A stretch of DNA of 8,950 nucleotides from positions 1 to 8,950 of the forward strand of contig CAIQEX010000017.1 in assembly GCA_903870955.1 (NCBI GenBank). Direction: 5' to 3'. Shown piece by piece: positions 1 to 7,480 of this stretch. Each line of letters starts with the position of its first letter. The stretch's first letter is position 1. The translations under genes and the position numbers were made by a program. The DNA comes from an uncultured beta proteobacterium. GTDB lineage: Bacteria > Pseudomonadota > Gammaproteobacteria > Burkholderiales > Burkholderiaceae_C. The notes under the pieces are model-generated. The model did not search any database. It saw only the letters and a program-made list of their open reading frames with translations, and was not told where the DNA came from.

Positions 1-200
1 GCCAGACTCGGGTCGGCCTGAATGTCCAGGCAAGGGTAGGCCACACCGGGTGAATAGGCCAGCGACAACTCACGCTGGTTGGACAGCGGCTTGGTCGCAT
101 TGACCGAAATCTTCCCGCGCGTGGGGCTGCGGTGGTACTCACGGGCGGCCTCGCGCAGGGCGAATTCGGCGGGGGAAAGGTTGCTCTTGTCGTTATTCAT
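1..200 (-). CDS. maeB: NADP-dependent malic enzyme, N-terminal part (runs off window)
   Basis: Malic enzymes decarboxylate malate to pyruvate while reducing NAD(P); the MaeB class is a cytoplasmic enzyme that supplies NADPH and pyruvate. Only the first 66 codons are visible. They carry the typical MaeB opening: an ALREAAREYHRSP stretch (residues 14-26), GKISV (29-33), TKPLSNQRELSLAYSPGVA (36-54) and PCLDI (56-60). The rest of the catalytic domain and any C-terminal phosphotransacetylase-like domain lie outside the window. The ATG at 200-198 is preceded by GGAG with a 7-nt spacer. This start lies inside the end of the upstream response-regulator gene (8-bp overlap, ATGAATAA), so the gene is probably read from the signalling operon transcript, although an internal promoter is not excluded. 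The family call is firm; the cofactor preference comes from family knowledge. Confidence 0.9.
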   Translation of the reverse strand, partial: MNNDKSNLSPAEFALREAAREYHRSPTRGKISVNATKPLSNQRELSLAYSPGVAYPCLDIQADPSL

Positions 201-1350
201 TTGGGGTCTCCAGGCTAATGTGCATGTATTGCTCCTTGCGTCGCAGGTCGGTATCGCTGTCTACATAGGTCAGTGCAATGGCATAAAACTGCTGATGAAT
301 TTGCACAAAAGCATCGACCACATCGGGATCAAAGTGTTGGCCACTGGACAATCTGATGATCTCAACGGCTTCCTCATGGGGCATGGGCTCTTTGTAGACG
401 CGTCGGCTGATCAGCGCGTCATACACATCGGCCACCGCCATCAGGCGCGCCGGGATGGGGATACGGTCGCCAGACAATCCCTCGGGGTAGCCCGTTCCAT
501 CCCACTTCTCCTGGTGCGAGTAGGCGATTTCCTTGGCCATGGTGAGAAAAGCGACCTCCAGGCCGAGGGCCGCCTCCGCATGGGCAATTGCATCCCGACC
601 CAGGGTGGTGTGGGTCTTCATGATCGTGAATTCCTCGGGCGTGAGGCGTCCCCGTTTCAGCAGAATGCGATCCGGGATACCCACCTTGCCGATGTCATGC
701 AACGGTGCCGACTTGTACAGCATGGTGATGGTGGCCACGCTCAGGTAATCGCGAAAGCGCGGATGCGAGGACAACTTCCAGGCCAGCGCGCGCACATAGT
801 GCTGGGTGCGTCGGATATGGTTGCCGGTATCGGAATCGCGGGTTTCGGCCAGCGACGCCATGGCCAGAATCGTGACGTCCTGAATGGCATTGACTTCGCG
901 CGTGCGATTGGCCACCTCGGTTTCCAGAACGGCATTTTTGTCGCGCAGCTGGTCGCTGGTTGCCTTCAGCGCCAAATGTGTGCGCAGCCGGGCCTTGCAA
1001 ATCGAAGGGCTGATGGGCTTGGTGATGTAGTCCACTGCGCCGAGCTCAAAGCCCAATTCCTCGTCTTCGCGCTCGCTGCGCGCAGTTAGAAAGATGACCG
1101 GAATATCCGCGGTCTTGGGGTCGCGCTTGAGACGTCGGCAAACTTCATGGCCGTCCATGCCCGGCATCATGACATCCAGCAAAATCAGATCCGGGGTAGG
1201 GTCTGCCTGTGCAATTTCAAGGCCACGCTCACCGTTGTTGGCCCCTTTGAGCAGATACAGGTCATGCAGCAAAAATTGCATCAACGACAGGTTTTCGGGC
1301 GTATCGTCAATCACCAGAATCGTTGGCTTTTCAGGCTGGCCTGGTCGCAT
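193..1350 (-). CDS. Response regulator with REC and HD-GYP domains (cyclic di-GMP phosphodiesterase type)
   Basis: This 385-aa cytoplasmic regulator has a receiver domain (about residues 10-125) with acidic pair D15-D16, phospho-acceptor D59 (LLDVMMPGMDG), T89 and K111. A short helical linker (130-158) leads to an HD-GYP domain (160-355). Visible HD-GYP residues are E169, H178, H218-D219 (LHDIGK), H247, H279, the GYP at 287-289 and D308. Proteins of this RpfG-like layout hydrolyse cyclic di-GMP when phosphorylated. The second His of the usual HHE motif is Q280 here, which may change metal content. I chose the ATG at 1350 over an in-frame start at 1416: it has AGGA 8 nt upstream, follows the kinase stop in TGATG (1-nt overlap), and places the REC domain near the N terminus as usual. 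It is presumably the cognate partner of the upstream hybrid kinase. There is no DNA-binding domain. No close named homologue is claimed. Confidence 0.93.
   Translation of the reverse strand: MRPGQPEKPTILVIDDTPENLSLMQFLLHDLYLLKGANNGERGLEIAQADPTPDLILLDVMMPGMDGHEVCRRLKRDPKTADIPVIFLTARSEREDEELGFELGAVDYITKPISPSICKARLRTHLALKATSDQLRDKNAVLETEVANRTREVNAIQDVTILAMASLAETRDSDTGNHIRRTQHYVRALAWKLSSHPRFRDYLSVATITMLYKSAPLHDIGKVGIPDRILLKRGRLTPEEFTIMKTHTTLGRDAIAHAEAALGLEVAFLTMAKEIAYSHQEKWDGTGYPEGLSGDRIPIPARLMAVADVYDALISRRVYKEPMPHEEAVEIIRLSSGQHFDPDVVDAFVQIHQQFYAIALTYVDSDTDLRRKEQYMHISLETPNE
223..237 (-). promoter_or_regulatory. Internal Shine-Dalgarno/ATG pair near the 3' end of the HD-GYP gene
   Basis: On the minus strand an AAGGAG (237-232) stands 6 nt before an ATG (225-223) in the regulator's own frame. 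Initiation there would give only a 10-residue peptide ending at the TAA (195-193) that overlaps the maeB start. The arrangement could reload ribosomes just before maeB. Equally, it may be a chance consequence of coding Arg-Lys-Glu-Gln. The spacing and match are seen directly; the function is inference. Confidence 0.25.
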
Positions 1351-4300
1351 CAAGAGGTTCCTGGGTCGTTGGACATGGCTAATCCAATTGATTGTGCCGC
1401 ATTTCGCAGGCGCCAAAGCGCTTCTTCGCAGTTAAACAGCCGCACCGCGTCGGCCAGCGGCGCATAGTGCGCGCCCAGTGCCTGTTGCAGCAGATCTGCA
1501 TGCTCAGCCAGGCACGCGACAGCCTGCAAGTTGTCATCTTCAAGGAAAGCGGCCAGGGTGTCACAGACACTGCGGACAAGTTCCGGCGTGGCTATGGCTG
1601 CACGATGCGGGACTTTTTCAGTGGCCGCCAACTGACGGGTCAGCTCCTGAACAAAGGACCTCAGCTGCACCTCCAGGGCCTGCAGTGCCATTTGAAGCGC
1701 CGGGCCGTCCTGCCCGTTGCGGATTAGCGCCTCGACGTCAGCGGCCAGCCGGGATACCGGTGTCATGGCAATGCTGCTCGAAATGCTCTTCAGGTTGTGT
1801 GCGCGACGTTGCGCATCGGCATGCAAGCCCTTGTGAAGCTCTTCCTGAATAGCCGCCACGGCACCGGCGTGCGTGGTCGCAAATTTGCGCAAAAGAGAGA
1901 GATAAAAGTCCTTTTTGCCGCGCACCAAACGCAGGCCAGTCACCACATCCAGCCCTTCAATGACGGGCAGACCGGCGTCTGAAACCGGTGTGCCGGATGA
2001 CACGATGGGTGCCGTGACCGCCGCCGGTCGCAGCCACTGCAACAGCATGGAATACAACTGATCGGGTTCAATCGGTTTGGGCAGGTGGTCGTTCATGCCG
2101 GCCTGCAGGCAGGCCTGGCGGTCACTTTCCATGGCGTTGGCGGTCATGGCGATCACCGGCAACGCGGCAAACTCGGTTTGCGCCCGCAATAAACGGGTGG
2201 CGGTCAGGCCATCCATGACCGGCATTTGCATGTCCATCAGAATCAGGTCGTAGGTCTGTTCTTTCAGGCGTTGCAGGGCGATCTGACCATTGCTGGCGGT
2301 ATCCAGGCGCACACCGACATCCATGAGCAACGCACCCGCCACTTCACGATTGAGCGCGTTATCCTCGACCAGCAACACGCGCATGCCCCGCAACTCCTGG
2401 AGTGCGAGGGTTTCCGATGCTTCCCGTTGCTGCGCGTGAGAAGCCGTCACCGCGAGGGAATGGCAGACCCCCAGTCGGGCACTGAACCAAAAAGTGCTGC
2501 CCTGCCCGAGCACACTTTGCACCCCAACTTCACCCTGCATCAACGTGGCCAATTGTTTGCAGATAGCCAGCCCCAACCCGGTGCCGCCATATTGGCGTGT
2601 GGTCGAACTGTCGGCCTGCTGAAAGCTTTGAAACAGCAAGGGCAATTGCTCGGCATGCAGGCCGATTCCAGTGTCCTTGACCTTGCATAGCAGCACCACA
2701 TCCTTTTCACCCTGCTCGCGCAGACTGATATCGATCCGGACCTCCCCGTGCTCCGTGAACTTGATCGCGTTGTTAACCAGATTGACGATTATTTGCCCCA
2801 GTCGCAACGGGTCACCCACCAGGCGCGGTGGCACGGCACTGTCGACATGGAACAACAAGGGCAACTCCTTGGATGTCGCCCTTTCCATGGTCATGCCGGC
2901 AACGTTGTCGAGAACTTGACCCAAATCAAATTCAATGTGCTCCACCTGCATCTTGCCGGCCTCAATCTTGGAGTAGTCCAGGATATCGTTGAGTATGGAA
3001 AGCAGGTGTTGGCTGGATGACTGAATTTTGCGCAACTGCTCGCGTTGAAAGCCGTGGAGATCGCCCTTGAGCAGCAGATAGGACAGGCCCATGATGGCAT
3101 TCATGGGGGTGCGGATTTCGTGACTCATATTGGCCAGAAAGCTGCTCTTCGCATTGCTGGCCGCAATGGCTTGCGCGGTGGCCTCCGCAATCGCCTGCGC
3201 AGCCTCATGCTGCAGGCTCATGTCTTCAAACACGGCTAGCACCGCATGCCCCAGGTTGGCGTCCACATACAGGCTGGCGGTCATTCGAGCCCAGAAGCGG
3301 CTACCGTCCTTGCGCACCAATTCCTGTTCATGCCGCTGCACCTCGCCGGGTTGCAAATTGGCAAAAAGCGGCTCCCCCTTGCTTTGAAATTCGCCTTCAT
3401 CCGAGTACCACAGACGCGTGGTCTTTCCGACCAGCCCGTCCTCTTCAAAACCAAACAAGACTTCGAGTTGGCGATTGCAGCGCAGGATCTGGTGCGTACG
3501 CACCAGCGCGATGCCTACGGTCACCGCGTTGAAAATGGCTCGCTGCTCCTCATGCGCAATCTGCAGAATGCGTTGTTGCTCCTCCAATACCTGGGTGGCT
3601 TCCTGCAATTTGGCGGTACGCTGTTCCACCTGAGCCTCTAGCGAACTGTTCAGGGCCACGATGGCAGCCTGGGTCCTTTGGCGCTCCGTCACGTCCCGCA
3701 GGATCACGGTCAGCAACATCGCGCCATCGACCTCGATATGAGAGATGGAGGCCTCTGCGGGAAATTCCTCGCCGCCCATGCGTCGCCCGATGACCACCGC
3801 ATGGCGACCCTTGTTACGGCTGGACAAACCAGTTTGCGCATAGGTGTCCAAATAGCCGCCGTGGGCTTTGCGAAAACGCTCGGGTATCAACATGTCGATG
3901 GGCTGGCCCAACGCCTGCTCCTCGCTGCAGCCAAACATTTCCAGCGCCGCCGTATTGATCACCCGGATGGTCTGGCTACGGTCCACGGTAATGATGGCAT
4001 CCATGGCCGCTTCAAAAATCGCCTCCAGACGTGCACGGCTGCTTTCACTGTCGCGTTGCGCATGCTGGACGCGCTCCATCATGGTGTTGAAGCTTTCAGC
4101 CAATCGTGCAATTTCTCGCGGACCGTCGATTGCCAGTGGCTCGGCAAACGTGCCATGTTGGGCCAGATGCAGGCTGGCTTGTTCCACACGCGCCAAAGGC
4201 TTGGTTACCCGCCGGCGAATTAAGTGCGACAAACCCAACGCTGTCAGCAGCGCCGCGGCCAACATCGGCCACATGCGCTGTTGCGTGTCCCATTGCACCA

Positions 4301-4829
4301 GGGCGTAGTCATGGCTAAGGTCGTACTCCAGATACACCACGCCCCGGCTTTCATTGCGAATTACGTCGGCCGGTCCGGCAGTGAAAAACGGCACCATCAC
4401 CGAAACACGCGGCGGGTCATTGAACTCTTCCACATCCGGCAGGCGTCCCTGCACCACCCGTTGAAAGCGCTGTGATGAAAAATGCGCAATCAGCCCTTGG
4501 GCCTTTTGACCTCGCCACGCCATGCGGTGCGCCATGACGACGGTTCCCGCAGGGTCTATCAAGGCCAACACGACAATGCGGTGACTGGTCGCGGCCACCG
4601 ACAGGTCGGATTCCACATTGGCCTTGTTATCTTGCAGATCGCGTTGTGTCACGCGGGCCATGTGCTCAGCATCCAGCACAGCGTCTTCGCGTGCATGTTC
4701 GCGCACGGCACTGCGCCCACTGAGCACAGAGTCCAAGTAGGAAAAAGCCAGCACCAAGAGCACCGTCAGCAACACGCCGACCGGCAAGGCATTGCGCAGC
4801 GTGTATCCCGCCTGGTGGTTCGCGCTCAT
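1350..4829 (-). CDS. Membrane hybrid sensor histidine kinase (HAMP-PAS-PAS-HisKA-HATPase-REC-Hpt)
   Basis: This 1159-aa BarA-like inner-membrane kinase feeds a multistep phosphorelay. TM1 is at about 15-33, followed by a roughly 150-residue periplasmic sensor region (36-185), TM2 (186-204), HAMP (205-258), PAS1 (266-385), a Gln/Glu-rich helical linker (386-428) and PAS2 (430-540). HisKA has H570 in [17 protein letters not shown]. The ATPase has N687 (N box), D719-G-I-G and GTGLGL (749-754). REC (817-932) has E822-D823, D866, T896 and K918. Hpt (about 965-1065) has H1011 in AHNLKS. Residues 1075-1155 form an extra helical tail without a recognised domain. All catalytic residues are intact. The ATG at 4829 shares ATGA with the binding-protein stop and has no clear Shine-Dalgarno, so translation probably depends on coupling. 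The downstream HD-GYP regulator, overlapping by 1 nt, is the likely relay target. The signal sensed cannot be read from the sequence. Confidence 0.95.
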   Translation of the reverse strand: MSANHQAGYTLRNALPVGVLLTVLLVLAFSYLDSVLSGRSAVREHAREDAVLDAEHMARVTQRDLQDNKANVESDLSVAATSHRIVVLALIDPAGTVVMAHRMAWRGQKAQGLIAHFSSQRFQRVVQGRLPDVEEFNDPPRVSVMVPFFTAGPADVIRNESRGVVYLEYDLSHDYALVQWDTQQRMWPMLAAALLTALGLSHLIRRRVTKPLARVEQASLHLAQHGTFAEPLAIDGPREIARLAESFNTMMERVQHAQRDSESSRARLEAIFEAAMDAIITVDRSQTIRVINTAALEMFGCSEEQALGQPIDMLIPERFRKAHGGYLDTYAQTGLSSRNKGRHAVVIGRRMGGEEFPAEASISHIEVDGAMLLTVILRDVTERQRTQAAIVALNSSLEAQVEQRTAKLQEATQVLEEQQRILQIAHEEQRAIFNAVTVGIALVRTHQILRCNRQLEVLFGFEEDGLVGKTTRLWYSDEGEFQSKGEPLFANLQPGEVQRHEQELVRKDGSRFWARMTASLYVDANLGHAVLAVFEDMSLQHEAAQAIAEATAQAIAASNAKSSFLANMSHEIRTPMNAIMGLSYLLLKGDLHGFQREQLRKIQSSSQHLLSILNDILDYSKIEAGKMQVEHIEFDLGQVLDNVAGMTMERATSKELPLLFHVDSAVPPRLVGDPLRLGQIIVNLVNNAIKFTEHGEVRIDISLREQGEKDVVLLCKVKDTGIGLHAEQLPLLFQSFQQADSSTTRQYGGTGLGLAICKQLATLMQGEVGVQSVLGQGSTFWFSARLGVCHSLAVTASHAQQREASETLALQELRGMRVLLVEDNALNREVAGALLMDVGVRLDTASNGQIALQRLKEQTYDLILMDMQMPVMDGLTATRLLRAQTEFAALPVIAMTANAMESDRQACLQAGMNDHLPKPIEPDQLYSMLLQWLRPAAVTAPIVSSGTPVSDAGLPVIEGLDVVTGLRLVRGKKDFYLSLLRKFATTHAGAVAAIQEELHKGLHADAQRRAHNLKSISSSIAMTPVSRLAADVEALIRNGQDGPALQMALQALEVQLRSFVQELTRQLAATEKVPHRAAIATPELVRSVCDTLAAFLEDDNLQAVACLAEHADLLQQALGAHYAPLADAVRLFNCEEALWRLRNAAQSIGLAMSNDPGTS

Positions 4830-5785
4830 AGAGGCAAAAAGCGGACATCCGCCACCGCTTCGGCCAACGAGGACGCTGGCAACAGGCCGGCTTCCAGCAT
4901 GACTTGTTGCAATGCCTGAGCGGTACGGTCAATGGCTCCGCCGCGTGCCAACATGGTGCGGTTTTCCGCCAACTCCGGAAGTTGCAGACCACGATAAAGG
5001 GAAGGCACGTCGGCAGCCGAAGTCTGCAAGCGTGACGCAATCAAGGGCGCGGCACGGGATATCGATTCACGCATATATTTTTGTGCCACGAAATGGCCCG
5101 TCAACAAGTGCCGAATGGCAGGTCCGAAGGTCTGTAACGCATTGGCGCGCACAGCCAGCACATCCACAATGCGCCCCGGGATGGCCAGGCTATCGAAAAT
5201 GCGGCGGGCCCCGGCTTTTTCCAGGCGTGCAGCCCAAGGCTCAGCCGTCACCACCACATCGACTGCGGAGGTTTGAAACAAGGCTTCGCTGCGATCCAAG
5301 GTCATGGGAACTTTATGAATCTGGTCAGGCTTCAAGCCAGCCGCTTTCAGCAAGGCACTGAGCATTACCGCGCCCATGGCGCCATCCTCCACCGCAACCC
5401 GCCTTCCCTGCAGTGTCTGAAGCGTTACGGGCGCCTTGGCCAGAACCACGTCGGCGCCCGCAGACGTATCAAACACCAGCACCGCCCGCAAGTCCACGCC
5501 ATCGGCACGTGCTGTCATGAGTTCGTCCAGGGTCATCGCTGCGGCCTCCAACTGACCCGCAGCCAAGGCACGCAGGGTGTCGGTGTTGGCCAGCAACTCG
5601 ACCAGGCGCACGCGTTGCGCATCCAGTAAACCCAACTCGCGCGCCAGGAAAAGTGTCTCGTACCCTGGAAAAACAATACAGCCGACGCGCATGGCAGGAA
5701 GCGGGGCGGTACAACCAGCCAGCCAGGGAGAAAGCATTCCAGCGCAGCCACTTGCAAGCAGTGCGCGGCGGGATAGATTCGGCAT
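4826..5785 (-). CDS. NMT1/THI5-like (SsuA/TauA-type) periplasmic solute-binding lipoprotein
   Basis: This 319-aa protein resembles the binding proteins of sulfonate, thiamine-precursor and nitrate-type ABC importers. The N terminus has an arginine pair (SRR, 5-7), a hydrophobic stretch and a lipobox LAGC at 22-25, followed by Thr, so a lipid-anchored exported protein is expected; the RR also resembles a Tat signal. The mature part starts with a strand-turn PGYETLFLARELGL region, then RALAAGQLEAAAMTLDE, VAVEDG and DVVVTAEPWAA, typical of this two-lobed fold. No permease or ATPase gene is in the window. The next gene, overlapping by 4 nt, is a sensor kinase, so a role as ligand-sensing partner is likely. 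I chose the ATG at 5785, with GGAT 6 nt upstream and a compact signal peptide. Alternatives are ATG 5791 and a TTG at 5866, which would add 27 residues before the signal. The ligand is unknown. Confidence 0.85.
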   Translation of the reverse strand: MPNLSRRALLASGCAGMLSPWLAGCTAPLPAMRVGCIVFPGYETLFLARELGLLDAQRVRLVELLANTDTLRALAAGQLEAAAMTLDELMTARADGVDLRAVLVFDTSAGADVVLAKAPVTLQTLQGRRVAVEDGAMGAVMLSALLKAAGLKPDQIHKVPMTLDRSEALFQTSAVDVVVTAEPWAARLEKAGARRIFDSLAIPGRIVDVLAVRANALQTFGPAIRHLLTGHFVAQKYMRESISRAAPLIASRLQTSAADVPSLYRGLQLPELAENRTMLARGGAIDRTAQALQQVMLEAGLLPASSLAEAVADVRFLPL

Positions 5786-5839
5786 ATTCATATCCGATGG
5801 ATTGGACCCCAAGGGCTGCACCGCTGTAAAGTCAAATTG

Positions 5840-5855
5840 CCGTGCCACAGCACGG
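5840..5855 (-). other. Perfect 6-bp hairpin between the 210-aa gene and the binding-protein gene
   Basis: On the minus strand CCGTGC, loop TGTG, GCACGG forms a perfect inverted repeat 7 nt after the TGA of the upstream gene. Only a weak T-run follows (CAATTTGAC), so it is at best a leaky terminator or attenuator that could lower read-through into the signalling operon. It could instead be an operator palindrome or an RNA end-stabilising stem. The structure is seen directly; the role is not established. Confidence 0.4.
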
Positions 5856-5862
5856 TCTAAGC

Positions 5863-6495
5863 TCAAAACGATCGGTAAATTCGCTTACGCCACATCTTGA
5901 TACGCGTCTGCCATACCTCCAGTATTCCAAACTGCTGCGCTGAAAACACTTTCCGAATGGCTTCGCGTTCATCTTCGCTAGCCGGTACCCGCATCGCGCG
6001 CGATATCGCCGTCAAGCGTTGGATGCGCCCCAGAATCAACAAGGACGGTACATCGGTCTTGCATTTTTTGAGGAAAGCTTCGCTAGCGCGAAATCCGGTG
6101 CATTCGAGTCCAAAGGACGTAGGTGCCGCAACCCGCACCCGTGCCACACTCAATCCTTGCAGGCCAAACATGTCAGGCCACTCATACAGATGCAGATACA
6201 GGGAGTTGGGTTGATAGCCCGACACGTCCGCATCCTCTGGTACCAGATGCGCGGACCCGGAAAACTGAAAGCTCAGCCAGATTTCAGGGGCCGCGGCCGG
6301 CTTAATTTTGCTGTCGCGGTTGGGCGTAAAGTTGGGGCAAAGGTCGGGGCCATTGCCCCAAATCGCGCCGGATTGCAGGATTTGCAGCGCCGCGGTGGCT
6401 GAAGTCAGGTGATAAAACCGCCGCAAGCGGTCCCTCGCCACATCTTCCAGTTGATTGAACCGAATACGGTTCTTTAGCTTTGGATCGATCTTCAC
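5863..6495 (-). CDS. Hypothetical 210-aa protein with ART-like first motif
   Basis: I do not recognise this family with certainty. The protein has no signal peptide or membrane segment and is presumably cytoplasmic. Residues 27-47 (FYHLTSA, then LQILQSGAIWG) resemble the first strand-helix motif of ADP-ribosyltransferase-fold proteins such as DarT or PARP-like enzymes (aromatic-His-x-Thr, then I-L-x-x-G). Other visible features are EIWLSFQFSG (71-80), SLYLHLYEWP (98-107), a central hydrophobic LLILGRI (152-158) and a basic C-terminal tail (KMWRKRIYR). Catalytic residues beyond H29 and T31 cannot be assigned, so enzymatic function is speculative. The start is GTG at 6495 with a strong purine-rich site, AGGGGGAAGG, ending 1 nt before it. 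It lies on the same strand 77 bp before the binding-protein gene, and may lead that operon or be separately transcribed. It is divergent from murU. Coding is supported by the length of the open frame, the ribosome site and plausible protein composition. Confidence 0.7.
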   Translation of the reverse strand: MKIDPKLKNRIRFNQLEDVARDRLRRFYHLTSATAALQILQSGAIWGNGPDLCPNFTPNRDSKIKPAAAPEIWLSFQFSGSAHLVPEDADVSGYQPNSLYLHLYEWPDMFGLQGLSVARVRVAAPTSFGLECTGFRASEAFLKKCKTDVPSLLILGRIQRLTAISRAMRVPASEDEREAIRKVFSAQQFGILEVWQTRIKMWRKRIYRSF

Positions 6496-6530
6496 ACCTT
6501 CCCCCTGACACGATATTCATTTTTTTCATC

Positions 6531-6536
6531 AATATA
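6531..6536 (-). promoter_or_regulatory. Possible -10 box for the 210-aa gene and signalling operon
   Basis: TATATT on the minus strand, 35 nt before the GTG start, matches a sigma-70 -10 element and lies in the most AT-rich part of the divergent intergenic region. No convincing -35 stands at the usual 16-18 nt; the nearest TTGGAT is 21 nt away. A weak or activator-dependent promoter is therefore the most that can be claimed. Confidence 0.3.
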
Positions 6537-6544
6537 GCGGGCAT

Positions 6545-6571
6545 TTGCTGACCTGGCATCCAATGAATAAT
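6545..6571 (+). promoter_or_regulatory. Weak promoter candidate for murU-pepP
   Basis: TTGCTG (6545-6550) followed 15 nt later by AATAAT (6566-6571) is the best sigma-70-like pair upstream of murU in the 165-bp divergent region. The spacer is short and both boxes deviate from consensus. A transcript from here would have a leader of roughly 80 nt before the murU ATG. This is only a candidate. Confidence 0.22.
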
Positions 6572-6660
6572 CCAACTGTCGCTTATGCGTTACAAACGGC
6601 AGTGGCATCCCATCCCATTCAAGCAACCCCTTCACCGCAACCGCGTACTGGCTCTACTCC

Positions 6661-7431
6661 ATGCCCGCTGACACCCACTTGAAAATTCCCGCGTTGCTGC
6701 TGGCCGCAGGGCGCGGCGAACGCATGCGTCCGCTCACCGACCACGCGCCTAAGCCCTTGCTCACGGTGCATGGCAAATCGCTGCTGCGATGGCGCATGGA
6801 GGCTTTGCTGCGGGGCGGCTTTCACGAAGCGGTCATCAACACCGCCTGGCTTGGAGAGTTGATCGAGAAGCAATATGGGCCATCCTTTGACGCGCCTTCC
6901 TGTTCGTCCGTGCCCATGCAACTGCGCTATTCGCGTGAGGGGCAAGACTTCGGCCGGGCACTCGAAACAGCCGGTGGCATCAGCCGCGCATTGCCGCTGC
7001 TGGGGGAGGTTTTCTGGGTCATGGCAAGCGACATCTATGCGCCAGATTTTGTGTTTGACCCGCAGGACGTGCAGCGCTTTATCAATAGCAACATGCTGGC
7101 CCATATCTGGCTGGTGCCAAACCCGGAGCACAACCCCACGGGCGATTTTGGTCTGGAGGCCCACCGTGGGCTGGCGCTGAATACACCCAAAGGGTCGGCG
7201 CAGCCCCGCTTCACTTTTTCCACCGTAGGACTCTATCGACGCGCGCTGTTTTTGCCACCCTGGTGCGACACGCCGCCCGGCAATCCGCAAGGCGCCTCCG
7301 CTGCATTGGCACCTTTGTTGCGGGCAGCCATGGACCAGCAAAGGGTATCGGCAGCGCTTTACACTGGCGCCTGGACCGATGTGGGCACGCCCGAGCGGCT
7401 GGCTTATCTCAACGCGCAAATGCTGGCCTGA
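6661..7431 (+). CDS. murU: N-acetylmuramate alpha-1-phosphate uridylyltransferase (MurU-like)
   Basis: MurU transfers UMP from UTP to MurNAc-1-phosphate, giving UDP-MurNAc in the peptidoglycan recycling route that bypasses de novo synthesis and hence fosfomycin-sensitive MurA. The 256-aa protein has the sugar nucleotidyltransferase loop LAAGRGERMRPLT (14-26) with K31 (PKPLL), WRMEALLRGGF (44-54), the LETAGGI motif (101-107), a metal-binding Asp in ASDIY (D124), GDFGL (161-165), the FSTVGLY strand (186-192) and the closing WTDVGTPERL (238-247). Length and order fit MurU; a general glucose-1-phosphate type transferase is the main alternative. ATG 6661 is the only in-frame start before the nucleotide loop, because an in-frame stop lies at 6568-6570 and no start codon intervenes. 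No Shine-Dalgarno is visible upstream. The kinase partner amgK, adjacent in Pseudomonas, is not next to it here. pepP follows after 49 bp. Confidence 0.87.
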   Translation: MPADTHLKIPALLLAAGRGERMRPLTDHAPKPLLTVHGKSLLRWRMEALLRGGFHEAVINTAWLGELIEKQYGPSFDAPSCSSVPMQLRYSREGQDFGRALETAGGISRALPLLGEVFWVMASDIYAPDFVFDPQDVQRFINSNMLAHIWLVPNPEHNPTGDFGLEAHRGLALNTPKGSAQPRFTFSTVGLYRRALFLPPWCDTPPGNPQGASAALAPLLRAAMDQQRVSAALYTGAWTDVGTPERLAYLNAQMLA

Positions 7432-7480
7432 GCCTGTGCGCCAGACCGCATCGCAACACATCTCGCCGAGGACTCCACGC

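Noticed and set aside
79..1089. 336-codon plus-strand open frame
   Set aside because: It lies wholly antisense to the HD-GYP gene and the maeB start, whose motifs are unambiguous; it is a shadow frame in GC-rich DNA.
1351..1416. Longer 407-aa form of the response regulator
   Set aside because: It would place 22 residues before a normally N-terminal receiver domain and overlap the kinase by 67 nt; the ATG at 1350 has a good ribosome site.
5826..5837. TTGACT as a -35 box for the binding-protein operon
   Set aside because: No acceptable -10 hexamer is found 15-19 nt downstream (the region is GC-rich TTGGGG).
5786..5866. TTG start giving a 346-aa binding protein
   Set aside because: It puts 27 residues ahead of the signal peptide; ATG 5785 has better spacing to GGAT and a compact signal. 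The TTGA overlap with the previous stop is noted but not preferred.
6554..6610. Two copies of TGGCATCC as a possible regulator site pair
   Set aside because: An 8-bp direct repeat 49 nt apart is easily chance and has no symmetry or relation to promoter boxes.
7379..7480. 495-aa form of PepP starting inside murU
   Set aside because: The extra N-terminal residues are murU read in another frame and do not resemble PepP; ATG 7481 has GAGGA upstream.
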